Shown: piece after piece, positions 42,501-56,600 of the stretch | Position numbering within the stretch: position 1 is the stretch's first letter | How the letters are laid out: each line of letters starts with the position of its first letter | Origin: Panonychus citri | Taxonomy: Eukaryota; Arthropoda; Arachnida; Trombidiformes; Tetranychidae | Length of the DNA stretch: 64,000 nucleotides | Direction: 5' to 3' | NCBI RefSeq assembly: GCF_014898815.1 | Contig: NW_026515516.1 | Location: 806,001 to 870,000, forward strand | Translations under genes and position numbers: made by a program | The notes under the pieces: generated by a model | The model's database searches: none | What the model was told of the DNA's origin: nothing | Seen by the model: only the letters and a program-made list of their open reading frames with translations

Positions 42501-45500
42501 AGTTTCAAAGTAAATTATGTTTACTCTAAGTAAACGATTTGTCTCCCAGTTCATCATTTACATTAATATGAACACACACAATCGATTGTTAAATTGTGAT
42601 GATTAAAGATTTAGATGATTGTATTTCTCTGATTGTTCAAGTTATCATGGAAACCTAACCTGACATTTCCGTATCATAATCATCATCATGATATCCATGA
42701 TTATCAGTGCGTTAAATACTAACCTGATCATGAGAATTAACATTGAGAAAATCAAATGATAGCAATTTGATTGTTGTTGTTAAGTCAATAGAAAATGATT
42801 TCCAATTGTTGATAACAACATATGGAAAAGTTAATTAGTTATCTTGGTCTAATTAGTTATGAATCAAAACCTGATCAGAAAATTATCATTCAGAGTTACC
42901 ATGGATTCATCATGATCATCAATGATTATAATGAATTTTCATAATCAATTGAACTTCAATACAAAATTATGATTTAAAACACAAAAAAAACAACTTGAAT
43001 TGTTTGTTTATTTTACTTGGTTAATCAAAATAATCATCAGGGTAACAATTAACTGTTTATAATTATTGATTAATCAATAGATAAATTTGAATAAATAATG
43101 AACAAGATAATTAATCAGATGATATTGAACATGATGATTATAAACAAAAGTATCATGATTATCATGAAATTTGTATGGGATGGAATTGAGAAAATTTCTC
43201 TTAACAATTAAGGGAAATTGTGAAAATTTGAATCTAACAATTAATAAAAATGAAAAACAATGAGGAAACTGAGAGTATGAAAATGAGCTAGAAGTTGATG
43301 ATTAGTATCAGGGAATTGATTGTTATCATTAGGAGGGAATTGGTTGAGTGGGAGGTGGAAAAAACTTCACATGATTCATGAGGGTGGAGATGGAGGAGGA
43401 AGATGATGAAACAAGGGAGAGGGTAAGGTGAGGGTGGCGGAAGAAGAGGTGAAATAATCTGGTTGACTTATTGATTGGTTTCAAGGGGAAAGTTTCAGTT
43501 CTCGGTTCAAATTCTGGGTTATATTCAGAATTTTATCTCCAGATTGAATATAATAAAGTATAAGTAGTAAAATGATGAAACACTTGGAATACCCTCTGAA
43601 TTTATCATCATCTCAATTTATCGATCCTCTTTTTTGCTGTTCCTCTCCTCTTATATTATCATCATCACCATTTTATTATCATCAGCATTTGAAAACTTTC
43701 ACCAATCATATTATTTCATTTGATTTGTTTATCATGTTTATTTCATTCCAACTGAATTAACCATTTCAATAAGTCATTTCAAGTTGATTTTTCTCAATTT
43801 ACAATTCAAAAAGCAAAGAAAAACAAAATCTCCAACCATCATGATTTCATGATATTATCAAAGAAACTCAAATAATCAATGATTTAACAACCTTTTCCTT
43901 GATCATTATGATCAAAATTTTCCTCAATAACTATTAATAGTTAAAGATAATCAACCAAATCAATAATCAATCATCACAGTTAGTGAATTAAATTTAAGGT
44001 TAATCTTGTAATCGTTATAACTTTAAGATGAAACTAAAAAGTTTCAATATTAACACATCCTCATGACCTAAATTAACTTATTGATTGATATATTTATGAA
44101 TAAGATTAACAATCAAATTAGATAATGATTTAGATTGGATTAACTAAATTGTAAAGTTTCCAATTACCTGAAAAAAAATTTCCTACTCACACTTTACACC
44201 ATTGGAAACAATCAACACTAATTATTAATATAACTAGAAACTAATCCTATTAGTCTGATTTTTAGAAAAACAATTAATTTAAGATACAATTAATTTCTTA
44301 ACTAATTAATTAGTAGGATAATTTTTAGAATTAGTTAATCACTATTAAGATTAAATGTTGAAAAATACTTACGATTTTTACATTTACACTTTTTGATCAT
44401 CTTTTCATCTTTAACATCCTCATGGCAAACTTTACAATACCAAAGAGCCCTGAAAGTTTAGATTAAATATGAACAATTAAAAGTAATTCAATGGTTAAAT
44501 TGATTAGTTGATTGCTCTGTTAATTACCTTTTAACTTCATCAGCACTTTGGGCTATAAAAAAACCTTGAGTTGTACTTTGAATCCGATGATTGCCTTTAG
44601 GATTGATCACAATGGATGCACCTCCATCTTTAAGATATCAAAGGAAATCGATAGGAAGAACCAATTAGAAAATCATTTCCACCTTAATATTTCAATATAT
44701 ATATAAAAGTGACCAGTGGTCAATTCATTTTACCTTCACTTCCAACTTCAATAGCCAATAAAAGTAACTTTAACTTAATGAAACACAATTCAGAGGCTTG
44801 AGCAAAAGTCATTCCAATGAAAGATTGACTCAGATTCTCTGTATACATTTCCATCCCTGTACCACATTGATAATAGTTTTGCCATGAGGGCATATCAGGG
44901 GACTGGAGATGATTAAAGATCACAATTAAATTAGTGAAACGATTAGTTGAATCAAAATTTACAATCAAAACATTTACCGTCTTATATGATCTCATAGCAA
45001 ATAGATTAGCCATCATGGTACTAAAACCAGGAGCTAAACAAGATTGGGCGATAAAACCTAGAAAAGACCAAGGATCCAATCAGTTAATTGTTGTAAGAAT
45101 ACTGAGAAAATTTTCATCATCAAGATGATCAATTAAATGAAACAATTAAATCTCACCTAATTTAAGTTCACTAACACAAATAACATCATCACCTCTCCGC
45201 CAATTCCAAGAGGGTATATTCAAAAGATAGGCTTTATTGTGATATTGCATTAATTGAATAATAACCTGCAATTAAAGAGGAAAGTTAATCAATCAATAGA
45301 CTGAAAATCAATTTAAATACATATTCAATCATTTACAATGGCAATGTAAAAATATCAATACAACAATTGAATCAAGGTGATAATCAAAATGAAAAGAAAC
45401 TACAACATGATTAACTTTTTGTTTTCTGCTGATCGATGACATTTTATCAAAGGTAATCAAGTTTAATATTATCATTATTATCAACTAATGAATGTTATTA

Positions 45501-48500
45501 AGTGTGGTGGACAGTAAATAATATAATCAATGGATAGTAAACTATATACACACGACAATCAATGGATCTTATCACACGTAGTCAATCAATTTATCAAATC
45601 AATGGATTGGTCAAGTTGCTTGGAAAGATAATTTTCCATCAAGTAATGACCAAGGGTCAAGAATCTAATCAAAGGTAAAAGATTAAGCGAAACCAGAAAA
45701 TAAGAGTAAACAAAAAATTACAATTACACTACAATCTAATGGTTTGTTGGGTGAATTTATGTTAACCCATATAATAACATTAAAAAGGTTCGAGAAGAGA
45801 AAGAGAGAAACAAAAAAGTTCTAGATTCGAGGTTCGAGATTCATTGTTTATTGCTGGATTCGAGCCATGAGAATGAACTTTTATCAACTTAAAGTGTAAC
45901 TTTAGCTATTATTATCATTTTCTTGAAGCAATCTTAACCATTAGGTAATTGTGATCACGATTAGTTAATTGTGTGACTCTGAGAGGATGAGGAAAGTGTA
46001 AAATATTATCATAATAATATCATACCAACAATAGAGAAACGATCAATGAATCAAGTTTTGTATTGTATTTGAAAATTATTATTATTTTTTTTTCTTCCAA
46101 TCTAATCAATTCTGTCATTTATGATTTACTGATTATTTATTGATTGAATTGTTAGACAGTCTCATTAGGTGGACAATTAACTTACCCTAATATCATCACT
46201 ATAATTTTTAATTGAAATAACTCTCATTATATTTGCAGCGTCTTCTGCATCCGGATCTTGGCAATATTTATTTGCTAATACAAGACAAGCATCGGCATCA
46301 TGAACCTATTCAATTAAAGTTAATTATCGTTCAACAATTAATCATTTCTACAGGTGAAGAAAAAAATATTCATATAAATCATTTTACCTTTACTCGTTGT
46401 AAATCAATGGGATTCATGACAGAACCTTGAAAAAATTCAACTGTTGTAAAATGGCGTTTGATTAGACCTTTAAAGAGAGAGAGAGAGAGAGAGAAAGAAA
46501 GTCACAAGAACAATTAGTTAATCAAAGTGATCAATTGATTCTTAATTGGGTTTTACCTTCTAATTCCAGGTCGGGTGGTTTTCGGTGTAAAAATACAACC
46601 TCAACGTCAACATCTTCTCGATCTTCATGAAGAAAATCTTTAAGAAAATGGCTGACACTCTCATAGGTAATATGTCCACAGACAACAATATGTCTATAAA
46701 ATGATAACAATTTAACAACAATTAAGAATTAAATGTTAATAATTTTCAATAATATCGATTGATTAGTTAAGGTAAATGGACTTTTGGGTAAATGGTGGAA
46801 GGGGAAAAAATAAATATCAGGTTATCATGTTTGTCATGTTGATGATGATAAAATTATCATTAACATGAGATGACATTTGATATATATTATATTTTGCACT
46901 TCAAATACTTTTTATTTGATTATGATTAAAATGCAATTAACAACAATTTGGATGCAATTATTATCACATATCAGCAATTTACACATAAAGGATATTGACT
47001 TACAATCACAAAAGGATAAGGTTGGTGACGAGGATAAGGTGGAAATGTCAACTTATCATTGAACTTTTATCAGAATTTACAGAAAAAAAGTATCTCAATT
47101 GATGATTATTTAATAGCTTGATAATTAGATTAATTTAAGTTTCATTTTAACACCGAATGGAACTAAATTTACTCAGAGTGTGATAAACAATTCAATTTTG
47201 ATTGATTGATTGATTGATTTAAATTGGAACTTGGAAAAATAATTAATTAGATCAATCAAATTCAACTAATATCTCATTTTGATGAAAAACAAACTAAATT
47301 AACAAACATAAAACTCAATCAACAACTTGATGTGTAAACAATTAAAAATACTAACAAATGAATTAACACTGAAATGAACATAAATCAAGATGAGAATTAA
47401 AATTTTCTGATTAATATCAATCAAAGTAAATCAATGTCGATATAAAATCAATAACAATTGAAAGGAAATTAATTCAAGACTGATAAAGTAAATATATTAA
47501 TACTATTAATTGTTGATGATGAGAAAATATAATTAGATTGTATTGAAAGAAAGTCAATGAAAAACATTGTAATCATTTGCAAGGAACAATTTAGTTTTCA
47601 ATTTAATCACAATTAAAACGGTTAATCTGTTTTTCATCACCTAACAGTTGATACAAGTTTTCTTGTTTATGATTATTAACACCAAATACAAACTATTAGA
47701 TCAATTAACGGTAAATAGTAATCATCTGATCAACTAGGAATTAAATTGTAATCATCATCAAGTTAATTGTCAATCGAAAAAGGTAAATCTATCAAACACC
47801 ACACCCAAATTTTATCCATAAGGTGAGAGAGAGAGAATCAACTAATTGGCTTAACATCAATAGTAATGTTTATACACATCTAAGGATGTAGATTAAAGGT
47901 AAGATTAAGGTGAGAAGAGATTAAATCAAGGTGATATATTGACAATTAACAGTGGAAAAGGTGAAAAAATAATCAAGCTTCTTGAGTAGTTGATAAAATT
48001 AAAGACAAAACCATCAATTGGATGATCAAGGATTTAGCAAATAGTCATAACAATTAAGTAGCAATTAATCACAAACAATGATAATAAAAAAACCAACACA
48101 CACAAGGTTAACAATTATGATTGATTTATGTTTCTTTTTTTTCTAGGTCAAGGTGAACATTACATGTATCATCACAATACCTGAGTAATTTGTTTTGTTT
48201 TGTTTTTATTTCTCGAAAGGGTCAAGTTGCAGGTCAACAGGTAATAGATAATAAAAATGATAATAAGTGAAAGCGGGTTTAAGGTTAGCGGTCACTTTGG
48301 ACATCGCTCTTTCTGTATGTGATTCAAAACACAGGTACATAGACATGTTTGTGGGGAGTAGAGGTCAGAGGTTGGGTGAGAGGGTGGGGGTGGGTGAGTC
48401 TCAGACCTTCTACGCTCCGATTTGAAGGTTCCTCCATACTTTGATCGGGACCCAATAAGATCAATAATTTCAGGAATACAAGACGCAAATACAGCCTAGT

Positions 48501-49702
48501 GACCATAAGAAGAAGAGGGAAGAAAGGAAAGGTTGATTGGTCAGAATTGAGAACATGATAAAAGTAAAAAGTCAAAGATGAAATTGAGAATAGAATTGAA
48601 AATTATTTATACAAATTCGATTTTCGCATGAAAGGTTCAGAAGAAGAAAATAAAATAAAATAAAAAACGGAAAAAAGTTCAATGAGAACGAGAAAATAAT
48701 ATCTCTTTATAAACGAATCAATAATGAAAGAAGAAAATAAAAATAAAAATCGAAAAGAAAATTAAATTATTACAATCAGATTAATTGAAAAGAATACGAA
48801 AAATATCGATAATTAATGATGATCATGATTTTCGATGATAATTAAGCTGTAATCATTGTCTCCTTTGCTTCGAGATTCTGTAATTGTTGGGTAATTAACT
48901 TGATAATGAATATTTAGTCAATTTGTGTGTGTGTTTGTTGGAGTTAATTGTTGCTGATTAATATTCTGGATTCAATGTTGTTAGATGTTAATTACAATGT
49001 AATATTTATATTGTTATCATTTAGTAGCAATATACATAAGATTATAATTGTTAATTGTTATAATAATAGAGGTTAAAATTTAGATTTGTAAATATTGGAA
49101 TTAGGGTTTTAAATTGTTCCAGTCAGTTTCAATTATAATATTAGAAATATATTGAAATATTAATATATAAAGTTAATCATATATGAATATTGTTTAATAA
49201 TTAGAATGAAAAAAAAGGATAATGAAAGTTAATTGTTATTAGTTTTGTAGTAGAAATTTAAATTTTCAATTAGAAGCAAACAATTAGCAAACAAGAGATG
49301 AAGATATTGAGAGAAAATTAATCGATAATTATATTTACAGGAGATGAATTTGAGAGATTTTTGTTATTAAGGACCAAGAAATCGTAACAATTAACTAATA
49401 AGATACGATTTAAATGTAGAAATGAATTGGGATTAAAACTGAGAGAGAGAAAGAGAGATAAATTTTCATCTCTATCAATGGGATTTGATGATAATAAGGG
49501 ATAAAAGGATGAGGATGAAAAGAAGGCAAATCAATTTGATTGATTGGTTTCTATTGATAAGCATTAATATTGTAACTAAAACGGAAATAGGAAGTGGATG
49601 AGGTGGAAGAAGAAAAAAATCTAATAAAAATGAAACATTATTCATGATATTTTCTTAAGATGATTCTGAAAGATGAGGAAGACAAATGATAATAAAGAAA
49701 GT

Positions 49703-49742
<40 letters not shown>

Positions 49743-51071
49743 TGAAAAGAGAACATTTTTTCTTCTTTTTCGTGTAAAATACTTTGGAAAAATTTTCGCT
49801 TTCAGAGAATCAGAGTTATGGATTTCAATTGTGTGAGAGAGATAATAGTATATAATAAGAACTAGAAATTCTGATCAGGAAACATGATCAATTCAGAAGT
49901 GAAATACGAGAATGAATGAAATGAATAGGCCAAAGCTGAAAGTTTCGAAGTGGAAAATTGTAAATCGAAAAGCATATTGAGTGTAAAAGCCAAAGAGATT
50001 GGAAAAGATTAAGTAACTTGGTGTTGTTGTTGTTTGCAAGGCAATCACGTTGGGATAAGAGTGTTGGTCAAGTTAATTAAGGAAGCAGGAACAGGTAATT
50101 AGGTAATTAAGAAATAACCAAAATTCTTGAATAAATATAATTGAAGTGCAAATGATAATATATTTTGTACATTTAGTATTCGATGAGCCTGATAAATATA
50201 AATATTCTGATTTATTTATTGTGTTTGTTGTTGATCGAGTGATGGAGGATCAGCTGGTGGTCAGTGGTTTGTGTGTATGTGTGTGTGGATGTGGATGTGA
50301 GTGGACATTGGGGTCAACAAGGTGAGGAAAGCAAAAGTTTTGGACATACTTTTTGGAAGGATTTGTGTGATAATTGCCAGCATATTTATTGGGTTGGCCC
50401 ACCAGTTCAGTTATTTCAGGGATCCAAGAAGCAAAAACAGCCTACGAAGTATATACATAACGGTAAATATATTTTTATATCAAGATGGACAAAAAAGTAG
50501 CTAAGAAAAAGTGTCATTTAGGATTTTGCTTTGTGTATGTGCTTGTGTTTGTTTTTTATTCATACAAATGAATAAAATTTCATCATTCAACTGATCATCA
50601 TGATTGTAAATGATAAATATATTTAGCAGGAGAAAATTGAATTTAAGAGATGATGATTATCATTTATGCATTGGATACTTGTATGCATAATAATGATAAT
50701 ATCATCGTACGATTGGATGAATGTGAAATCTCATGAATTGAATCATGAGTTGGTACAATTAGAGTGAAAATATGAAAGTGATATGGAAAAATAGAGAGTA
50801 GGTATATGACTGAGTGGAGAGAAAATTATCTCAACAAAGAAAAGTTGATGAAGAAGATGGTTGCATAAAAGAAGATTTGAAAAATAAGAGGAAAAGGAAG
50901 ATGAGGAAGTAGAATTGATGTGATATATTTTGGAGAAGATTTTTTTTCTTCCCTGAGAAGATGCTCTAATATTCAACAACAAGAAAGTTCATTCAAGTGA
51001 AACCAGATTCGTTTGGATGTATCTCTTTTTTTATTGATTATTACAGGGGAAACACAGGGGATGCTGAAAGA

Positions 51072-51109
<38 letters not shown>

Positions 51110-53576
51110 AAAAGTTTCTAGGTCAGTCACCAGAATTTTATCTTCACCTCATCATTTGTTGTCTTCTTCATCTTCATCTTCCTCATCCTTTTCTTCTTGT
51201 ATCTTTTCTTTGCATGTTATTATTATCCAAAAGATGATTATTTTAATGACCGATTTGACCATTAATAGGATAAAGGTCAAAATAAATAGACTGAAATGAT
51301 GATAAGATTCATATTTCATCAGATTTTCCAGTAATAGGCTAACACTGATTGATAATATTCACTCCCAGTAAAAATTGATTACTTTTTCATTAGTGAATAC
51401 CACCAATCATCATTTGATTATCTCATTGAACCAAGAAAATGAATAATCTCAATCATAATTAACATGAGCTCATGAAAGTGAATGAAACTCAACCTTAACT
51501 ACACAAGAAGCATAAAAAAAAGTAGAGCAAATTTTGTAAATTTTTCTCAATCATTTATGGTTTGAGTTGAGTTTCAGTTTACACTTTGTTGCTTTTTGTA
51601 TTAATATGATTGCTCTTGACCAATGGTCAGAACTTATAACAAAAAGTAAAACAATTGAAAGTTGATTTGCTTTTGCTAAGCAACCAGAAAACATTGGCAA
51701 GTAAATTGAATGAATTAAAAGCGAGGAATCAATTTTTTAAATCCTTTGGCAATTTGAGATAATTAAAAATAATTTTCATGGATACAAAAGAGACCAACTG
51801 ATCAATAACAATAAAGAGACAATTAGACTTGTTAACAATTAAAAACAAAATGCAGGAAAAAATAACACAATTAGATTTGAAAAGTTAATCTATTGGAAAT
51901 TATCAGAATCGACTGGAAATCCTCATTTCCATGATATTTATCCTGATGGAAACTCAATTATCTTCATGATAAAAGGCCAATAAATTGCTACTTAATCATG
52001 ATGATAAATATTAACACTTGGATACAATTAAGAAACAACCAAAAAATGATAATAACAAAGGGAAACTTTCAGAATTAACTGAATGATCAGTAATCATTTA
52101 TGATGAAAAATAAATTGTTCTGATCGATACATGATAATATTTACCATTCTGATGATTATTTTGATTGTGTTTATTATGATTAACAATCAACATAAATATT
52201 ACATTGTATATATGGAATTGTTAAACAATCAATGTACTTCAATTGTTTACTTAATCATCAGCAAAACTAATCATCAATCCATTGATAATAAGGATAATAT
52301 CAAATTCTCAAATCAATTGGTTCAATTGTTTTTCTCTATTCCTTTAATTGTGTTGCCTTTGTAATACCAATCAATTAGTCTAATTAGTTGATTTGATTAA
52401 TATAATTTTCATTTGTTTTGGTAATATAATTAAAATTAAATTCTTTGTTTAAGTTAATTGTTTCCTCTTCTTCTTAAGTTACATATTAAAGATATTAAGA
52501 TAATCAATTATTGAGAAACAAAAAAAAATTATCAACGCAATTGATTTGATTTGATAGTTTGATTGATAATCAAGTTAACCAGTGATTAACAAATGAGAGA
52601 CAATCAATCATTGGTAATCATATTTATCTTAATTAACTTTTATGCCGAGTTACTTATGGAGATATTAATAAATTAGGAGGTTAATTGTTGGCTTAATTGT
52701 GATAGATTTAAGCATTATAATTGACATTCAATCCAACAATCAATCAAATAATTTACATTTGTTGATTGAAGGTCTTGACCAGAGGTCAAAACAATTGTCG
52801 TGTCCAATATTTACATAGGTAATTTGTTGATAATAATGTTTACATGATGTAAATAAATTGCTTGATTTAATAATCAATCTAATCTAATTGTTATAGATTG
52901 GAAAATGATTGCCACTAATTATCATGAACAATTAGATTGTTTCAATTTGTGAAATTAATCAAAATGGGAATAGGAGAGCTTAATTATCGTTGAATATACA
53001 GTAAATCAAAGCACAGGAGAAAACCAGCTGATTGATTAATTAATCTAATTTCTTTCCTCAACCTTAATTATCCTGGAAAAGAAAACAATAATTGTTGATA
53101 GTTAATCAATGATTAAAAAAAAATAAAATAATGAAAAAAAAGTAAAGAAAAACAAATTGAGTAAATGAAACAACATAATCACAATAAGATTTTCATTATT
53201 ATTGTTAATACAACAACAATTTAAGGTACCAACTAATTGTGAATTCAATAGCAAATAGGTCACAATTAATTGTGAATTATATTAATTGTTAGTAATCAAT
53301 TTACTTACCAAACCAACGAGGATAAATAGTACGATGAAAGCTCTGCCAATCATAGTTTGACAATAAATGTCACCATATCCAACCTGAAATTGATTTTAAA
53401 GAGTAAAAAAGCAAATTGATTAATATGATTTAATTTAATTGCTGACCAGAGTAAAGCACTTACGGTGGACATGGTAACAATTAAGAAATAAACACATTCC
53501 CAATAGGAAATTGTATGTTGAGGCTTAAAATCAAATGGATCACCAGAATTTTCAAGCTAAAATATTATTTGAAAGG

Positions 53577-53618
<42 letters not shown>

Positions 53619-56600
53619 GTAATTAAGCGAATTAGTTAATTGTTTAAATGTTTAATTTACCAAATGAATAATTCCGGCTGCTGTTAACCAAACTGAGATC
53701 ACAATTGAGATTAATTGGGCAAGTCTAATAGAAGACGATGTTTTAAGAACATTTAAATATTGAAGAATATCTGGAATGGACATTAATCGAAGAGCTCGAA
53801 GAAATCGAAGACCTGAAGAGAGAAAAGAAAAAAAGTAAATGGAAAAAGAAAGAATAACAATTAATTGTCAACAATCAATCGTTATGACAAAAGCAGAGAG
53901 AGAGAGAGAGAGACTTATATAAGTTTAGAAGCAAAAAAATTAGTGTTAATTAAATAGAAATACAAACTGGATTAAGTTTCCATGTAAGTATTAGATTGAT
54001 GATGAGAAAACAACAACGATAATAAACTGAGAATTGAAATGAGATACTCACCAATCCATGTCCGATCCAGATAAATTGATACAAAGGAAGGCGGGATTGT
54101 GAAGTAATCAACAAATGAGTACAATTCCAACATGAACCAAAGTTTATCAGAAGCAGCCACGAACTAAAAATAACGGTAAATGCAAGTGAAATTAACAATT
54201 AGCATCATCGAGAATGAGAACCAAATAATAATAAAGTAAAACAAACAATGAATGGAAAAGGTTATCAGTGGAAAAAGGATATTGTTAATATTAAGCAAAA
54301 GGTTATCGACTATTTTTAGATTTGATTGCGACAACAATTAATTGATTTAATTGATTACCCTTATGAAGAAATAAACCATGAAAAAGATATTCAATGCGAG
54401 GTCAATTTGTTGAGTATGATTTTCACTCCAACTTTGGCATTTTTCCACATTATCTCTGTAATAGAAATGGTAAAAATCATCATCATCATCATGAACATGA
54501 TGAATATTAGATTATAAAGATTCTGGATCATGATGATGTCAAGGAATTAGTTGGCTGTAAATGAGATTGTCTTTTTCTCATTTTCTTCTCACTCTTTTTT
54601 TTTCATTCTCTCATTGAACATTTTCAAGATGAAGATGAAGATGAAGATGAAGATGATGATGATGGGATGATGATAATAATGGGTTATGTTAGATAATGAT
54701 GAGGATGAAGATGAGGATGAAACTAATGAAAAGGATGAGATGTGTTTATATGATAAATTGTAGATTGTTATTCTTACCCTATTCCATTGCCTGGGCCGGT
54801 TCTAGTATTGGACATTTAATTGTTTAGGTTAATTAATTACGATTGGATTGTGGATGAGAGAGTGTGTAGGATGATAATCATATGTGGTGATAATGGAGGA
54901 TAAAGATGATAAACCGGAAGGAAAAGGAAAGATTTATATTAGAGAAATGATTGTGATGATTGAGATTATTTAACATTGTTGGTTAATGATTAAGATTGGA
55001 AAGTTTATATTGATTGTGATTGTGTTACAATTATGGTGTTTCTATTGTAAGTTAATTAAGTTAATCATCGATTGGGATTATTTGATTACGATCAACATGT
55101 TAGTTAATGTATTATATAAATTAAATATCGATATTAAAGTAAATAATAATTAACATCTAAATTAGTATTGTTCAAGGTGTGGTTGTAAGGGATGAGGATG
55201 ATGATTAGGAGGATGCTAAAGATGATGATGAGGGATGAGGATGATTTTATTGATAATTAAATTAATCATTATTAAAGACTTACCTTGATGCATCAATGAA
55301 ATAAATAATTAGTGATGCAATTGATAATAGGAAAACTAAAACAACCTGAAATTAGATTGAAAAAACAACAACAACAACAACATTGATAATCAGTTGATTA
55401 TAAAAGTATTTGCATAATTAGATGATCAAAATAAACAGTTAATTGATTAGACTGATCAAGTTAATTGATAATTGGTTAATCAATTTGTCCCATTAATTAC
55501 ATTTACGAAATCATATTGATGGTTTTATTAACTTGAATGAAATTTGAATCAATTTATTGAATTGATGATGAATTCATTGATAATGATTATCAATTATTGA
55601 TTAATTGTCATAATATATTATTCATGTCCAATTGAGGGAAGTGATAAGGTTATTGATCAACAGGAAAAGGAAGTAACAATCGTAAAGGAAAAAAAAAGAA
55701 AGAAAAAGATAACAACAAGTTCTGTAGGAGTTTCCATCATCATCATCATCATCATGAGAAGAGATGATAAACTGAACTTTTAGACAAAGAATTCATTCTT
55801 AACATGATAATCTGTTCATGTATCATCATCATTGTTGAATTATAATTAGTGTGAAAACTGTTTGTTTGTCTCTCGTGTTAGATTTTATTTCCGTTTCCTT
55901 TCAGATTTTTCCTTCAATATCAATGAGAGTGGGAGGGAAATGGATAAGCAAACGGATAATTATAATAATCATCATCATGATAGTAAGTTGATTAAGGAAA
56001 TTGAATACAATTAGGTGGATTAGTGATCTATTTTTCTCGGTTCCTATCAAGTAATCACATTATCATCTTTTACTATGATTGTGGTGGGAGTTTGGTAAAT
56101 GGGAGGAATTGAAATTGGATAATATTATATATCTACCTATGAATATATTATAAATAATATTTATTAATGGGTTCTGATGATAATATGATATTTACCAAGA
56201 CAATTAGTGTTATTTTTTGGGTAGTTAGTTGTACCTAGAGGAGTGAAAGGAGTGGTTCTTGTGATAATAATCATGACAGAACATGAAATAATCAACCAGT
56301 TAGATGTTCAAAGTAATCAATTGAATGGTAAAAGTGTACAAGGAATTTATATCTATTCAGTTGATTATAAGGGAACAATCAATTAATCAGGTTGATTGTG
56401 AAGTAGAGAGAAAAAAATTTCCAATCAAATTCAACAGTTGATTAAAGGTTTTTTTCTGGTTCAAATTGATCAATGAATATTTGATGCTCACTGATAATAA
56501 TGTTAATAGATGACAACAATTAACTGAATGGTGGATTGATCATCTTAATTATTAGGTGTTAATATTGAATATGAAACTTACAAGAATCCTTCCTGTTGCT

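Noticed and set aside
43371..43440. GGTGG/GAGG-rich stretch as a regulatory or G-quadruplex element
   Set aside because: Runs are mostly GG only and not regularly spaced; nothing else supports a function.
44720..45079. Continuous 119-aa ORF as a single slowpoke exon
   Set aside because: An in-frame 75-nt intron with donor and acceptor removes residues absent from the channel family.
50264..50504. Two plus-strand ORFs over the alternative slowpoke exon
   Set aside because: They are reverse-strand shadows of exon 50350-50441; the minus frame carries the conserved channel sequence.
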